A stretch of DNA of 64,000 bases. Origin: Rhinolophus ferrumequinum (taxonomy: Eukaryota > Chordata > Mammalia > Chiroptera > Rhinolophidae). Position 1 is the stretch's first letter. Every line of letters begins with the position of its first letter. Shown here piece after piece: positions 22,411 to 32,390 of this stretch. The notes beneath the pieces were generated by a model. That model did not search any database, had not been told where the DNA came from, and worked only from the letters and a program-made list of their open reading frames with translations. The DNA lies in assembly GCF_004115265.2 (NCBI RefSeq), contig NC_046296.1:25054795-25118794 (forward strand), read 5' to 3'. The translations under genes and the position numbers were made by a program.

Positions 22411-22917
22411 GCTGTGTACTTGTTATATTTCACTGCTTAGGTTGCTCTCAACTTTAATGGTTGGGCTTGAAAACAACCTAAAGTGCCTGTTTACATTCTA
22501 ACTGTAACTCCCAAACTGAAGGTTATATGCCAAATTCAGAGTCTCAGGTCTCAGCCGACAAAATGAACATTTCCAACTATCACACAGTGAAATTGTTTGC
22601 CAGACAATTGCTCTGTTCTGCAGTTTCATCATTTTCGTTAGCATGGCAGTTTGGAGACAATTATTTCAATATTTTATTATATTTGCAGTGGTTGTTTTAT
22701 AAAACAAATGTGAAATGGAAAAATGAAAACGCTCACCCTGGTGATAAAAAAATGAAGAGCTCAAACTTGATTCAGTTCAGGAAAGATGGAAACTGTTAGG
22801 CATGCTGAATGCTACATAGAGTTAACCTTGATTTGGATATGTGGTTTATTTATGGTCGTTGACTTTTGTGTTTAACTGTGAAGGAAAAGAACAAAATGAA
22901 AAAACATGTATGACATG
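22411..22917. other. Repeat-free AT-rich segment
   Basis: Contains a 90-residue open frame (22527-22799) without family motifs. Several homeodomain-type TAAT/ATTA cores are present. See the candidate conserved element finding. Confidence 0.35.
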
Positions 22918-23345
22918 GTGTGTTAATCAGGGTTCTCCAGAGTAACAGAACCAACAGGATGTGTGTGTATGGAGAGAGAGACTTATTTTAAAGAATTGGC
23001 TCATGAGATTATAGAGAGAGGCAAGTCCAAAATCTGCAGTTCAAGTCTGAAGTCTGTCAGGATGAAGACCCAGGGAAAAGCCAATGTTGCAGTTCAAGTC
23101 TGAAGGCCATCTGCTGGCAGAATTCTCTCTTGCTCAGGGAAGATCAGTCGTTTGTTTTATTCAGGCCTTCAACTGATTAGATGAGGCCCACCCACGTTAT
23201 GGAGGACAATTGGCTTTATTTAAAAGCCGCAGATTGCAGTGTTAAGCTCATCCAACAATACCCTTACAGAAACATCCAGAATAATGTTTGGCTACATATC
23301 TGGGCACTGGCTGAGCCAAGTGCCACATGAAATGAACCACCCCAT
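22918..23345 (-). mobile_element. Old LTR-type fossil (reverse)
   Basis: It starts 'tgttaatcagggttctccagagtaacagaacc', followed by 'attggctcatgagattatag', 'ttcaactgattagatgaggcccaccca' and ends near 'atgaaatgaacc'. This is a common mammalian repeat in reverse orientation. The forward copy is at 33895-34330. Probably ERVL-MaLR-related, solo and degraded. The family name is uncertain. Confidence 0.6.
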
Positions 23346-24113
23346 GCAGTGGAAATACATCTTCATAATTATGTTCAAAAGGCAAGGGATATGATACTTT
23401 TTACGTCTCTGGGAGTATTTAAATATTATTTCAGCACATTATTTTGCTGCAGGGTGTGGCTGCCGAGCTGGTCCCACCACCTGCTGCCCTGAGTGTGTCC
23501 AGAGAAACACTTCATGACTTTTGGGGCTCACAAGGAACTTCCCACAGGTCTTAGAATGCATTCCCACTCTAACGGGGGTACATGCAGGCCTCACTACTGT
23601 GGCACTCTCTTGTTCCCAGCGTCCTCCATCTCCAGAGAGCTTGTCTCCCTCTGGGAAGTTCAAATCTACCTTTTAATCTTTAGTCTCATCTCACCCCTCT
23701 GTGACCTGAGCCTGAGCTTTAGAAAACAAAGGCCTATCCATTGTCCCATGAGGCAAGAGAAGCTCCTGCTTCCAGGACATAGGCATGGGTTTGGGGGTAG
23801 CTGGAAAAGTGGGTTGTTCTTTGATGAGCCTTGAAAACCGGACACCATTGGTTTTGCCATCAGGAGAAGCTGCCAAAGATGCTCATTTGCACAGCTCCTC
23901 ACAGTTTTCCCACCACAGAAAAGATAGGGAGGCACCCACCCAGATCACAGACCATACACTTGGAATCGGAAGACCCCCACAGAGTACATCAGCCCCAGAC
24001 GTCACCAGGCAGCAGCAGTGTTAGGGTGAGGACACCCCCACTATGCAAATTGCTATGGGAAGGAGTGACCGTGAGAGGTTTTTTCTGTTTGTTTGTTTGT
24101 TTTTGACAAAAAC
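23346..24113. other. Single-copy sequence
   Basis: GC-richer than its surroundings. A 113-residue frame at 23493-23834 has no recognisable domain or splice framing. No repeats named. A (GTTT)n run lies at 24086-24102. Confidence 0.35.
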
Positions 24114-24126
24114 GCAATGCATTCTT
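24114..24126. repeat. Target-site duplication (left) of RPL9 copy 2
   Basis: The 13 bases gcaatgcattctt recur at 24835-24847, exactly flanking the retrocopy. Confidence 0.88.
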
Positions 24127-24834
24127 TTTTTTTTTTTCCCAATACATGACTTTCACTCCATCTTTAAAATGTCACAAGTAAGTCTAAGGCATCACTGGAC
24201 ATCTTGGCGTTTCGGTAGCTGGACAACTTCCGTAGATCTAGTTCATCAGCCTGCTGAACTGTGCCTTTTTCAGAAACACAGAAGCCATCCCCAAATTTTC
24301 TGATATTCTTGTTTTTAACTTTTGTAGAATCAAAGCAGCTAAATTTGATCCAAGTTCAATGTCATTTCCTTCAAGAATTAACTCATCTTTCTGGGCTTGA
24401 GATATTGAACAAGACACAACTGACTTCATCCAAACTCCGCGGATGTATTTTCACCCAAGAAATTTCGGATTTCAACAAGAGAACCATTCTCCTGAATAAT
24501 GACGTTGATGGGGAAGTGAGCACACGCAGACCTCATCTTGTAAGGGAAGCCCAAGGTAACACCCTTGATCATGTTCTGTACACGGCTACAGAGAGTGCGA
24601 ACAGGAGCCAGTACCTTTCTATTGCTCCACCATTGGTCAACGCGGAGCCTCTTCTTTTCTTTCCAAGGGGACTGAGCTCTACATGGATGTGATTGCAGTC
24701 CCTCTCCAGGGCACCTCTGGGGCCCTTCACAATCATGGGGTGTCTCTTCAGAGTGACGTCCACGTTTTCTGGGACGTCCACCATCTGATTGCTGAGAATG
24801 GTCTCCATCCTCGCAGTAGGTGCAGCAAAGAGAG
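24127..24834 (-). pseudogene. RPL9: RPL9 processed pseudogene, copy 2
   Basis: An intronless copy of ribosomal protein L9 (uL6) mRNA on the minus strand. The A-tail reads as T's at 24125-24137, then comes the 3' UTR. The start codon is at 24808-24806 ([20 protein letters not shown], lysine 2 changed to glutamate). 5' UTR sequence ctctctttgctgc abuts the duplication. The body carries the same frame lesions as copy 1: one base lost at the LGKKKKR codons, one lost at the FLGEKY codons, and about 7 lost after the AALI codons. Both read ..[20 protein letters not shown] in the same shifted frame. Its 13-base TSD and tail show L1-mediated insertion independent of copy 1. Cannot make L9. Confidence 0.95.
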
Positions 24835-24847
24835 GCAATGCATTCTT
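24835..24847. repeat. Target-site duplication (right) of RPL9 copy 2
   Basis: Identical to 24114-24126. Confidence 0.88.
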
Positions 24848-25085
24848 GGTAATGATTTTTAACGACCAAGTATGAAACCATAGGTATTGTTTGTTTTAAC
24901 ATATAATGGATGAGAGGCATGACATGGTGAGGACACCCTCCCCCAGGAGACAAGAGACTTGAGTTTTCAGAATTTCTGTTGCGACTCCTCGAAAGTGTAA
25001 GTGCACAGAGATCAGCATCCCCCGTTTTAATCATGTCAGCCCCCCAGCTCCCACGCAGACACTATAGGCCTCCGTCGTGATTCAG
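24848..25085. other. Short single-copy stretch
   Basis: Nothing recognised. Confidence 0.3.
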
Positions 25086-25610
25086 CGTATTAACTTGTTT
25101 CTACTCCGGCTTCTTCACTGAAGTGCCCACGTGAAGATAAAAGATAAAAGCTTTGCGCTACATTTCGTGGCGGACCTGTGGAGGAAGTCCTTGTGATGTC
25201 TGCATCGGAGGTGAGGCCAGGATAGCACCACTGCACAGAGAATTCTGTGAACAAGGGAGTTGGAACATCTCTAATCCTTCCAGGGAGTGGTGTTAGCTCC
25301 TGAAGTGAGCCGGCTGGCCATGGGCAGGTCCAGGATTGAAGCCAGCACGCGTCTATCCAATGGAGGCGTTTTCCTAGAAGACGGAGACCCACTGTTTCTC
25401 TCCATCAGATATCCATCACCATCTGAACTCTCACTGTCCAAATGTTTACTATAAAGACGGCAGCAGTTTTACTCAAAATTCACATGTGCATCAAAAATCA
25501 TCCTATAAGTTTTCTGGACTCCCAGGTGGAGGGTGAGCCACGATAATCTCAGCTCTTCCCCTGGTAGAAGCACCTCTTATGCTTATAGCGCTCATACCTA
25601 CTGCGAAGCT
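25086..25610 (-). pseudogene. Possible degenerate retrocopy of an unidentified gene
   Basis: The minus strand has adjoining stretches that look protein-like rather than random: ..SESSDGDGYLMERNSGSPSS.. and RKTPPLDRRVLASILDLPMA (about 25425-25320), then in another frame IRDVPTPLFTEFSVQWCYPG and ..TSDADITRTSSTGPPRNVAQ (about 25275-25160). Ser/Pro/basic composition with no introns suggests a processed pseudogene with frame lesions. I do not recognise the parent gene and see no TSD or tail. It could also be chance. Confidence 0.25.
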
Positions 25611-25977
25611 GTCTCATAAGAAAGCTGAAAAGCCTTGGAGTTGAGTAGTTGAGCCTATGAGGCCTAAAAAACCCCATAACTTAGAAGAAAAAAAGTTCAG
25701 AAGTGATAAAGCCAGAGGTAAAAATATCAGAGACATAAAGATAGCCATGGACATCTCCCGTCTTCTATGTGCGCAACTTATTTCTGTGCATTCTATGCAT
25801 TAATTTTGGATCTTTAACAAATAAGTTTAGTATTTCTTTATATTACATTGTTGTGATGGAGAAGGAAAGTGCAATTCATATCCAATAATCCAATCCAGTA
25901 TTATTATTATGTTTTGCATACAACTCACCAATGAGTTCATTAAATGTTAAATAATTAGTAATTGTTGAATGCTTTCT
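25611..25977. other. AT-rich single-copy sequence
   Basis: Nothing recognised. Confidence 0.35.
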
Positions 25978-26163
25978 CAGTGGTTCCTCGACCTTAGCAT
26001 GCATGAGAGTCCCATGGAGATCTTGCTAAAACTCAGACTCCTGGACCCCATCCCAGAGTTTCTGATTCAATAGGTTTAGGATGGAATCTGAGAATTGGCA
26101 ACTTTAAGTTCCCACAAGATGCTGATGCTTTTTGGTCCAGTATCACGCTTCGGGAACTACAGA
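25978..26163 (+). mobile_element. MER5A (hAT-Charlie non-autonomous DNA transposon)
   Basis: Nearly full length. It runs from 'cagtggttcctcgaccttagcatgcatgagagtc' through 'tcctggaccccatcccagagtttctgattcaataggt' and 'gatgctgatgct' to the inverted end 'cttcgggaacta'. Ancient eutherian, inactive. Confidence 0.88.
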
Positions 26164-27335
26164 TTTATATTAGTTAGAACTCCCTTGGTGGATTGTTTGT
26201 AAGTGTTTGAGTTTTAGTGATCGAAAGGATATTGGTTGGGGTTTTTGTTAGGTTGCAAATGCATTATCATTTCCCCCATTTTAACTATTGAACTATAGAC
26301 AACTCCTATCCTAAAATATCCAGTATATTTTTTAGGAACAGACTAGATTCAGGGAACCCATTATGGCTAGGCCCCCAACTTGAGGTGGCCTGGGGAGTTT
26401 GTTGGGAGCCACCTTCTCACTTAGCAGGTCCACATTTAGGACCGGACACCTTCTGATGGGTGGACTGTGCTGGGAGAGAACAATAGCCTGAAAGGGACTT
26501 CCCAGCCCTACAAGGACAAGAGAGAAAAGCCCCTGGCATTCTGTGGCAAGACTAAAAGCCCTTTCATTGCTAATGAAAACTATGTGGAGAACTTGGCCAG
26601 AAGCCGGGAGCTGAGGGAAGCAGGGCCATGGGTAAGTTATTAAGTGCCCCATAGAAGCCCCACTGGGCAGTTTATGGAGTTCCAAGCTCACTATTGGATG
26701 GCATGGATGATGGAAAGGCCTGAACGGCCACTGGGCCCTCTACAGGACCTGAGGAAAAGTCAGTATGTTAGCCTGGATGAGGCTGCAGGTTGGTGTCCTG
26801 GGGGCAGATACCAGGCCAGGGAAAAGGAGGAGAAAAGAATGAAGAGAGAGAGCCAATTCCAGCTTTTAGGATGCCAAATGGGGATCCAAACGCTTTGAAG
26901 AAGTGCAGCAAGGTAGGGAGCATTTATTTGCCCAGGGAATCAGGAATCCTTACCTCTCTTACCCCAGTATCATTTTTCAGAATTCATCCCCTGCTGCTTG
27001 AGTCAGGTCTGGAAACTAAGGTTTTTTCTTGGTATTAAATCAGAAGATGCGCACATTCAAGTTTTCCCAGCCTGTGAGAGGAGCTGGATAGAGGTTCCAG
27101 GAAGGGAGATCTGGGCCTCTCCATCTCTGTTTCCTTAAAGGCTGCAACATTTGTGCTGATGCTCCTCTCTCCTATTTATTAGTTCTTGGTCTGCCCATTT
27201 GGAAAAGGGGGCTAGGAACACCTGTCCTATCTATTGGCATGAGGGTGTTGTGGGAATCAATTCACTTTTAAAGATGAATGAATGAGTTAGTGGAATATTG
27301 CTAAAGAGTAGAAGTCTTTGTGTTTTCAGACTGTA
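26164..27335. other. Single-copy sequence
   Basis: No exon with good splice framing and no named repeat. The 119-residue minus-strand frame at 26332-26691 has no motif. Confidence 0.35.
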
Positions 27336-27445
27336 AGGATTAACTCCGTGAGGCAGGGGTTTATCTGATTTTTCACTGCTATCCCCAGCTCTTAGAACAA
27401 TGACTGACATAGAGCAGGCATTCAAAAAATGTTGAATAAATAAGT
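27336..27445 (+). mobile_element. L2 LINE 3'-end fragment
   Basis: The run 'ggcaggggtttatctgatttttcactgctatccccagctcttagaacaatgactgacata' followed by 'gcaggcattcaaaaaatgttgaataa' is the L2 3' end. Ancient. Confidence 0.8.
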
Positions 27446-28339
27446 AAGAAAAAGAAAAAAAAGAACTATAGAATTTAACAACTGGAGTGGTCTTTAGGGT
27501 CATCTCAAGTCTCAATTTCTAAACCCTAACAAGGTTTATACTTCTCTCCAAGCTATTGCAGCCTCAGGGGTGGAAGAGTCGAGCTCCATGATGGAGTTTC
27601 AATAAGCTTCCCATTGAGCTTCTTTTACAGCTTTGCAGTAACACGAAACTCATTTTGAAAAAAATTAAGACGACATTTAAGCTCTAATTATTGGCTCTTT
27701 TTTTTGGCAAGGAAAATAAAAATTCCAGTCCAACGCTGAGCATAACATGTCTGGTCTTATTCACTTTTAAAAGGTTGGGGGTAAAACCAAAAAACACTTG
27801 GAAATTTTCTTGACATACTATGTCCTCATTCCAGATTTATTGAGTGGTCAGAAAACATATCATCTGTGAACCCTTTCTTGGTCACAGCTAAAGCCAGGCT
27901 GGCCTCCCGAACGTCTCTCCCACACCTCACACTCACCAGTGGGTCAGCTCTTGGCTAGAACAATCTGAGTGATAATCGTCCATTGGAAAAGCCTGCAGAG
28001 GTCTTGTGGTCCCTTCATTACATGACAGACCTTCCTCATGTCCCAGCCCAAGGACACTTAATAGAAAGAACACTGCTCCTCAATTGACCATGAACACCCT
28101 TCAGACCACGGCGCCTGTGGTGAGGAGTGTGGGTGGCGAAACCTGCAGGCTGTGGCCTAACATTCAGGGAAATTGCGCACCTCCCTCTGCAGCCCGTCCT
28201 CTGACTGCCCTTCCTCTCACTCTACAGCACCAGAGAGGCAATGCCTGTTTGCTTCTCCAGCCTGTTCTGAGCCTTTGCTGGCCCTTCCCTCAGCATTGAA
28301 GCTTTGATGGCAGTTCTTGTATGTGTTTGTGCCAGCAGA
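27446..28339. other. Single-copy sequence
   Basis: No named repeat or exon. Confidence 0.35.
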
Positions 28340-28930
28340 AGGAAAGGTGCAGAAAGATGTTTTTCACTGTTAACAGTGGTTATCTCGGGCAGTGAGATTG
28401 GAGGCGGCACATAGAGATGAGTAACTTTTTCTTTACCCACGTCTGTGTTGCTTGACTTGTTATAACCAGCACCTGTCACACACACACAATTTTTAAAAAT
28501 CCAATAAATTTAAAAAGCACGTTGCAAAAGGATGCCTACAGTATGATATAATGTATATAAAATCCAAAACTACAAAAAGAAAATACTATGTATTGTTTAT
28601 GGGGCTATAACTAGGTAGTAAAAGCCCAAACCTGCCCAAACACTACACACCAGCTGGGGGAGCGGTTAGAGAAAGGAGGTGGGATAAGGCCGAGAGAGGC
28701 GACTTCAACTGGATCTGTGATGTCTTATTTCCTTAAAAAAAAAAAACACAAAACAAACAAATAAACAAAACCCTCAAAGAAAATATGGCAAAAGGTTAAT
28801 GATCATTGGAGAGGGTGATGGGTATTTGGATGACTATTACGTTATTCTTCATAATTTTCCATATGTTTGAAGTATTTCATAAACTCATTAACTAAACATA
28901 GTTAAAATTCATTTACATAAAGGATTAAAA
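28340..28930 (+). mobile_element. Old L1 3'-end fragments (tentative)
   Basis: Two diverged pieces: 'aaagatgtttttcactgttaacagtggttatctcgggcag' (28350-28390) and 'atatggcaaaaggttaatgatcattggagagggtgatgggta' to 'atatgtttgaagtatttcat' (28780-28880). Both match the tail region of older L1s in sense orientation. An A-rich (AAAC)n tract lies between them. Confidence 0.5.
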
Positions 28931-29077
28931 AAAGGACTAAGTTTACTTTATTTGTAACTTATCATCTTATTGCAACTCCCTATACATCTTCTAGGTAGAA
29001 AAAAGGAGGGAAGGAAAGAGGAAAGAAGAAAGGGAGGACCCAAATTAGTTTGAGAGAGCTAGTTTGCTTTCCTCATT

Positions 29078-29396
29078 CTTTGTCTTGTCACTTGGGGCTG
29101 CAATAACATACCATAGACTGGGTGGCTTAAACAACAAACATTTAAGTCCAAATCAAGTGCCAGGAAAAGCTGTGTCTGGTGAGAGTCCTCCTCCTGCTTT
29201 GCAGACAGTTACCATCCTACTGTATCCTCTTCTTATCAGGGCACTAATCCCACCATGGGGGCTCCACCCTCATGACCTCACGTAAACCTCATCACATCCC
29301 AAAGGCCCCACCTGCAAGTCCCATCACATCGGGGATTAGGGCTTCAACATATGGATTTTTGGGGGGACACAAACATTTAGTCCATAGTATTCTTCT
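29078..29396 (-). mobile_element. LTR fossil, ERVL-MaLR (MST/MLT1-type), reverse
   Basis: Read in reverse, it opens 'ctatggactaaatgtttgtgtcccc', continues 'catatgttgaagccctaatccccgatgtgatgg', 'catgagggtggagcccccatggtgggattagtgccc', and ends 'agccacccagtctatggtatgttattgcagccc'. A solo LTR, old, with the middle shortened compared with the family. Confidence 0.8.
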
Positions 29397-29458
29397 ACAA
29401 TGTCTTATTTGGCAATAAACAAGGAAAAGAAGCAAAATCAATGTCCTCTGGATAAACG

Positions 29459-29655
29459 GATGGATGGAAGGAAGGAAAAAAGAAAGGAAGGAAAGAAGGG
29501 AGGAAGGAAGGGGGGGAAAAGGAGGGAGGAAGGAGGAAGGAAGGAAGGAAGGAAGAAAGGAAGGAAGGAAAGAAGGAAGCAAAGAAGGAAGCAAGGAAGT
29601 AAAGAAGGGAGGGAGGGAGGAAGGGACGAAGGAAGGAAGGAAGGAGGAAGATGGA
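29459..29655. repeat. (GGAA)n purine microsatellite
   Basis: About 195 bases of GGAA/GAAA/GGGA repeats on the plus strand. The long lysine/arginine/glutamate/glycine frames on one strand and the FLPSFLPS frames on the other are repeat artefacts. Repeated GGAA is the ETS-factor core. Confidence 0.95.
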
Positions 29656-29659
29656 TGAA

Positions 29660-30439
29660 TGGGTGAACCACCTAATGAACCGACAGCTGCCAGTTCTTTG
29701 TGGAGTCTGGAATCTTCCCTCATCGTGAAGGCTCACTGAGGCTGTGCCCTGCAGCTGTGGGACTGCTCACTGCTCGCTTCTGGATATAATACAGTGCCAC
29801 GCATTCATAAAACGAGGCCCCTCGTGCTTTCGCCTGTGAAGCTACAAGTATCTACGTGTGGTAATAAGTAGTTAGAACACAAACAGCACCTACGGCTGAT
29901 TATCCCCCTCCCGCCATGGGGTGAAATATTCCTGGCGTCTTTCCCCAGTCCTGAGTTGAGACCTGCAGCTGTGGCTATAGGGTCCCAAGGGAACAATGGC
30001 TCCCTTGCTCTCAGGGGATGAGAAATAATAATGAACTGTGTGACCACCCCATATGCACCACCCCAATCCCCTCCCCCTCCCACCCCCCCAAAAAATATCC
30101 CTGAGAAATATTGTACAGGCCAGGTGTTCTTTCTTTTACCCCTCGTCTTCCTGGGGGTTATGACCTGGAATTGAGGGCCTGACCAGGGTCACAGTTAAGG
30201 GCACGTCTCCTGGCTTGGAGAGCAGAGCAGAGCTCAACCATCAACCAGCACAGCGGGGCTCTAGAAGCCAGCCTGGTGAGGGCGGCCCAGCCCACAAGGG
30301 CAGCTCGTGTCTGCTGAACTGTTCCTGTGCTCCAGGTGCTGTGCACAGTCGGGTAGTATTTAATTCTCACAGCAGCTTTGAGTTAGGTAAGCTGTGTGGC
30401 TGGGGTATCAGGTGTGCATAAGGGGTGCACTGGGAATGA
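29660..30439. other. Single-copy sequence
   Basis: No exon or repeat named. A homopolymer-rich C/A stretch lies at 30060-30100. Confidence 0.35.
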
Positions 30440-30800
30440 ATCTGCTGATGTAGGTTGGACGTGCTAGAGAGGACCAGACGCCATGCTACGGAGTCATCCA
30501 TGGGATGAGAGGAAGTTTTCAGGGGTTTTTAATAGGGCAGTGGCCTAACCTGACTTGGTTTTTGGAAAGATCACTCTGGCATCAGGGTAGAGAATGGAGT
30601 GGAGGGGACCAGCGTGGAGGCTGAGAGGCCTTGGGGAGGTCGCGGCTGCTGTTGGGCGTGAGTGACGATGGTGGGAAGGACGAGTGTGGGGCCTTGGGCA
30701 AGGACGGAGACATGTCTCCCAGGTCTGGAGTGGAAAGCAGCATGGAGGGTCACTGGATACGAGGCAGCAGTCAGACAAGAAGGAAGACACCACTGACGGG
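30440..30800 (+). repeat. Ancient mammalian repeat (same family as 10195)
   Basis: The run 'agggcagtggcctaacctgacttggtttttggaaagatcactctggcatcagggtagagaatggagtggagggg' then 'gtgacgatggtgggaagg' matches the family's 'agatcactctggctgctg..gagaatgg..' section. The minus-strand frames here are incidental. Confidence 0.5.
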
Positions 30801-30814
30801 GGCCTAGCTTAGGC

Positions 30815-30940
30815 TCTGCCACCAACTAGCCTTGGGACCTTGGGCAAGTCACACCATCTTTCTGGGACTCAGTTTCCACTCCTGTAAAACAGTGGGGCTG
30901 GACACAGCCTCTCTTGCTGCAATGACTCAGGGTCTTTGCT
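30815..30940 (+). mobile_element. MIR SINE fragment
   Basis: The run 'tctgccaccaactagccttgggaccttgggcaagtcac' followed by 'ctgggactcagtttccactcctgtaaaacagtgggg'. Typical MIR core, truncated on the right. Confidence 0.85.
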
Positions 30941-31514
30941 ACCATGGCCTAGGGCCTTGAACAGCCAGGAGCACCAGAGAAATTGCCAAAGTGGCAGGGA
31001 GTGGTGGGCACGTGGCCGCCAGTTGGCATGGCAGCAAGCAGAACGTTAATGTTAAGGCAAAGAGCAAGCAAGTGCTGCCAGGCTCACCAGTGTGGCCAGG
31101 ACGCTGATGTCATGGTGGCAGAGCTCCAGCCAGGTGTGGGCAGTGCCAGGCCATGAACCACAGCCTCCCTTTACATAACTGTCTTCATAGCAACATGTGT
31201 CCTCAGTCACGTGGTGCCAGGCCTCAGCTTTTGCAATCCTCACTGTCAAGTTGAAGCTTGGACTAGGGAACAGGAAAGGACAAACAGTAAGGCGGCCTCA
31301 ACATCATCCCAGCCCTCCAGCTTGGTCTCCTTGGCATGGGGTGGAGCTCCTGAAGGTCCGTCTGAGCCTGTGTTTTAGGAGCCTCTTGTTAGAACCCCAC
31401 CTTGGAAATCACACTGAGCTGGGGGGCCCACCCTGCCTCTGAGCTGAACCCCTGGCATGCTTTTCAGACACGGCCTCAAGTTAGAAATGGGAGGGGCTGT
31501 CGGGTGCGATGGCT
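30941..31514. other. Single-copy GC-richer sequence
   Basis: No exon or repeat recognised. Confidence 0.35.
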
Positions 31515-31765
31515 AAGTGCTGGGCCTGGCTGGGTTCAAAGCCTAACTCCTCTTTATACACTTTTTATACATTTTCAGCTGTGAGAGACTTCCTCTCTGT
31601 GCCTACAGAGAAAGCATAAAGGGGCCCTCTATACCGGGGATGATAATGCTACTTACTTTGCTCTTAGGAATATTAAGTGAGAAAATACGAGTAAAACCTT
31701 TAGCACAGAGCCAGGCAAGTGCCCCTTTAAAGGACAGCTATTACTATAATTATGCATCTGCTGTC
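31515..31765 (+). mobile_element. MIR SINE
   Basis: The run 'gctgggttcaaagcctaactcc', 'ctctgtgcctacag', 'ggggatgataatgctacttactttgctcttaggaatattaagtgag', 'agcacagagccaggcaagtg', 'gctattactataatt'. Ancient. Confidence 0.75.
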
Positions 31766-31959
31766 AGTACTATTGGGTGCCTGACGCTGTGCCAGGCTCA
31801 GGGCATAGAATGCTAGCCTACTAGCCTGTCAAGCAGGGCCCCAGCCCTCAGAGTTACTGTCTGGCAGGGAGGCAGTACCCAGATGCATTAACTAGTATGC
31901 GGGCACTCCTCTAGGGACGCAGGTGAGGCAGGAGCTCATAAGTAGGAGGGACATTGCCC
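31766..31959 (+). repeat. MIR-like or ancient repeat start
   Basis: 'ctgacgctgtgccaggctcagggcatagaatgctag' and 'ccccagccctcagagttactgtctggcagggaggcagtac' recall the opening of the ancient repeat near 10195. Weak. Confidence 0.3.
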
Positions 31960-32390
31960 CAGAATTGGGGTTGTCAGCTCCCACAGCCTCCTTCCTGCTG
32001 TCTGGAATGCTCTCCCCTGGCTGGAAATATCTTCCCCCAGTTATCTGCATGACTCACTCCCTCCTGTTATTCAGGACTCTGCTCAAATGTCACCTCCTCC
32101 CCAGAAGTCTTCCCCGATCTTTCTGTCTAAAAGAACCCCTCCTGGTCCACATCCTTCCTTATTCCATACCACACCCTGCTTTATTTTCTTTATAGTCCTT
32201 ACACTCTCCACCATTACACTGTAGATCCCTTTTGGAAAATACGTTCATTGACCATTTACCTACTATAAACTGAAGTTGAGGAGAGCAGGAACTTGATCTA
32301 CCCATTCTTTATTCCTTCCTGTGTCCTCTGTGCATAGAACAATGCCTGGGCCGCAGTGAGCCACTGATAAATTTCTCTGATGAATGAAGT
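31960..32390 (+). mobile_element. L2 LINE 3' region
   Basis: The long L2 series is readable: 'cctgctgtctggaatgctctcccctgg', 'ttcaggactctgctcaaatgtcacctcctccccagaagtcttccccgatc', 'ctttatagtccttac', 'gagagcaggaacttgatcta', 'gtgtcctctgtgcatagaacaatgcctggg', ending 'tgatgaatgaag'. One of the longest L2 remnants here. Confidence 0.9.

Noticed and set aside
17310-24847. Inverted segmental duplication carrying RPL9
   Set aside because: Homology stops at the retrocopy ends, and copy 2 has its own TSD and A-tail.
24426-25034. 202-residue minus-strand frame taken as a gene
   Set aside because: Its second half is a frame-shifted RPL9 pseudogene segment and its first half is unrelated upstream DNA.
29292-29736. 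Frames rich in FLPS or KEGRK
   Set aside because: Produced by the GGAA microsatellite.
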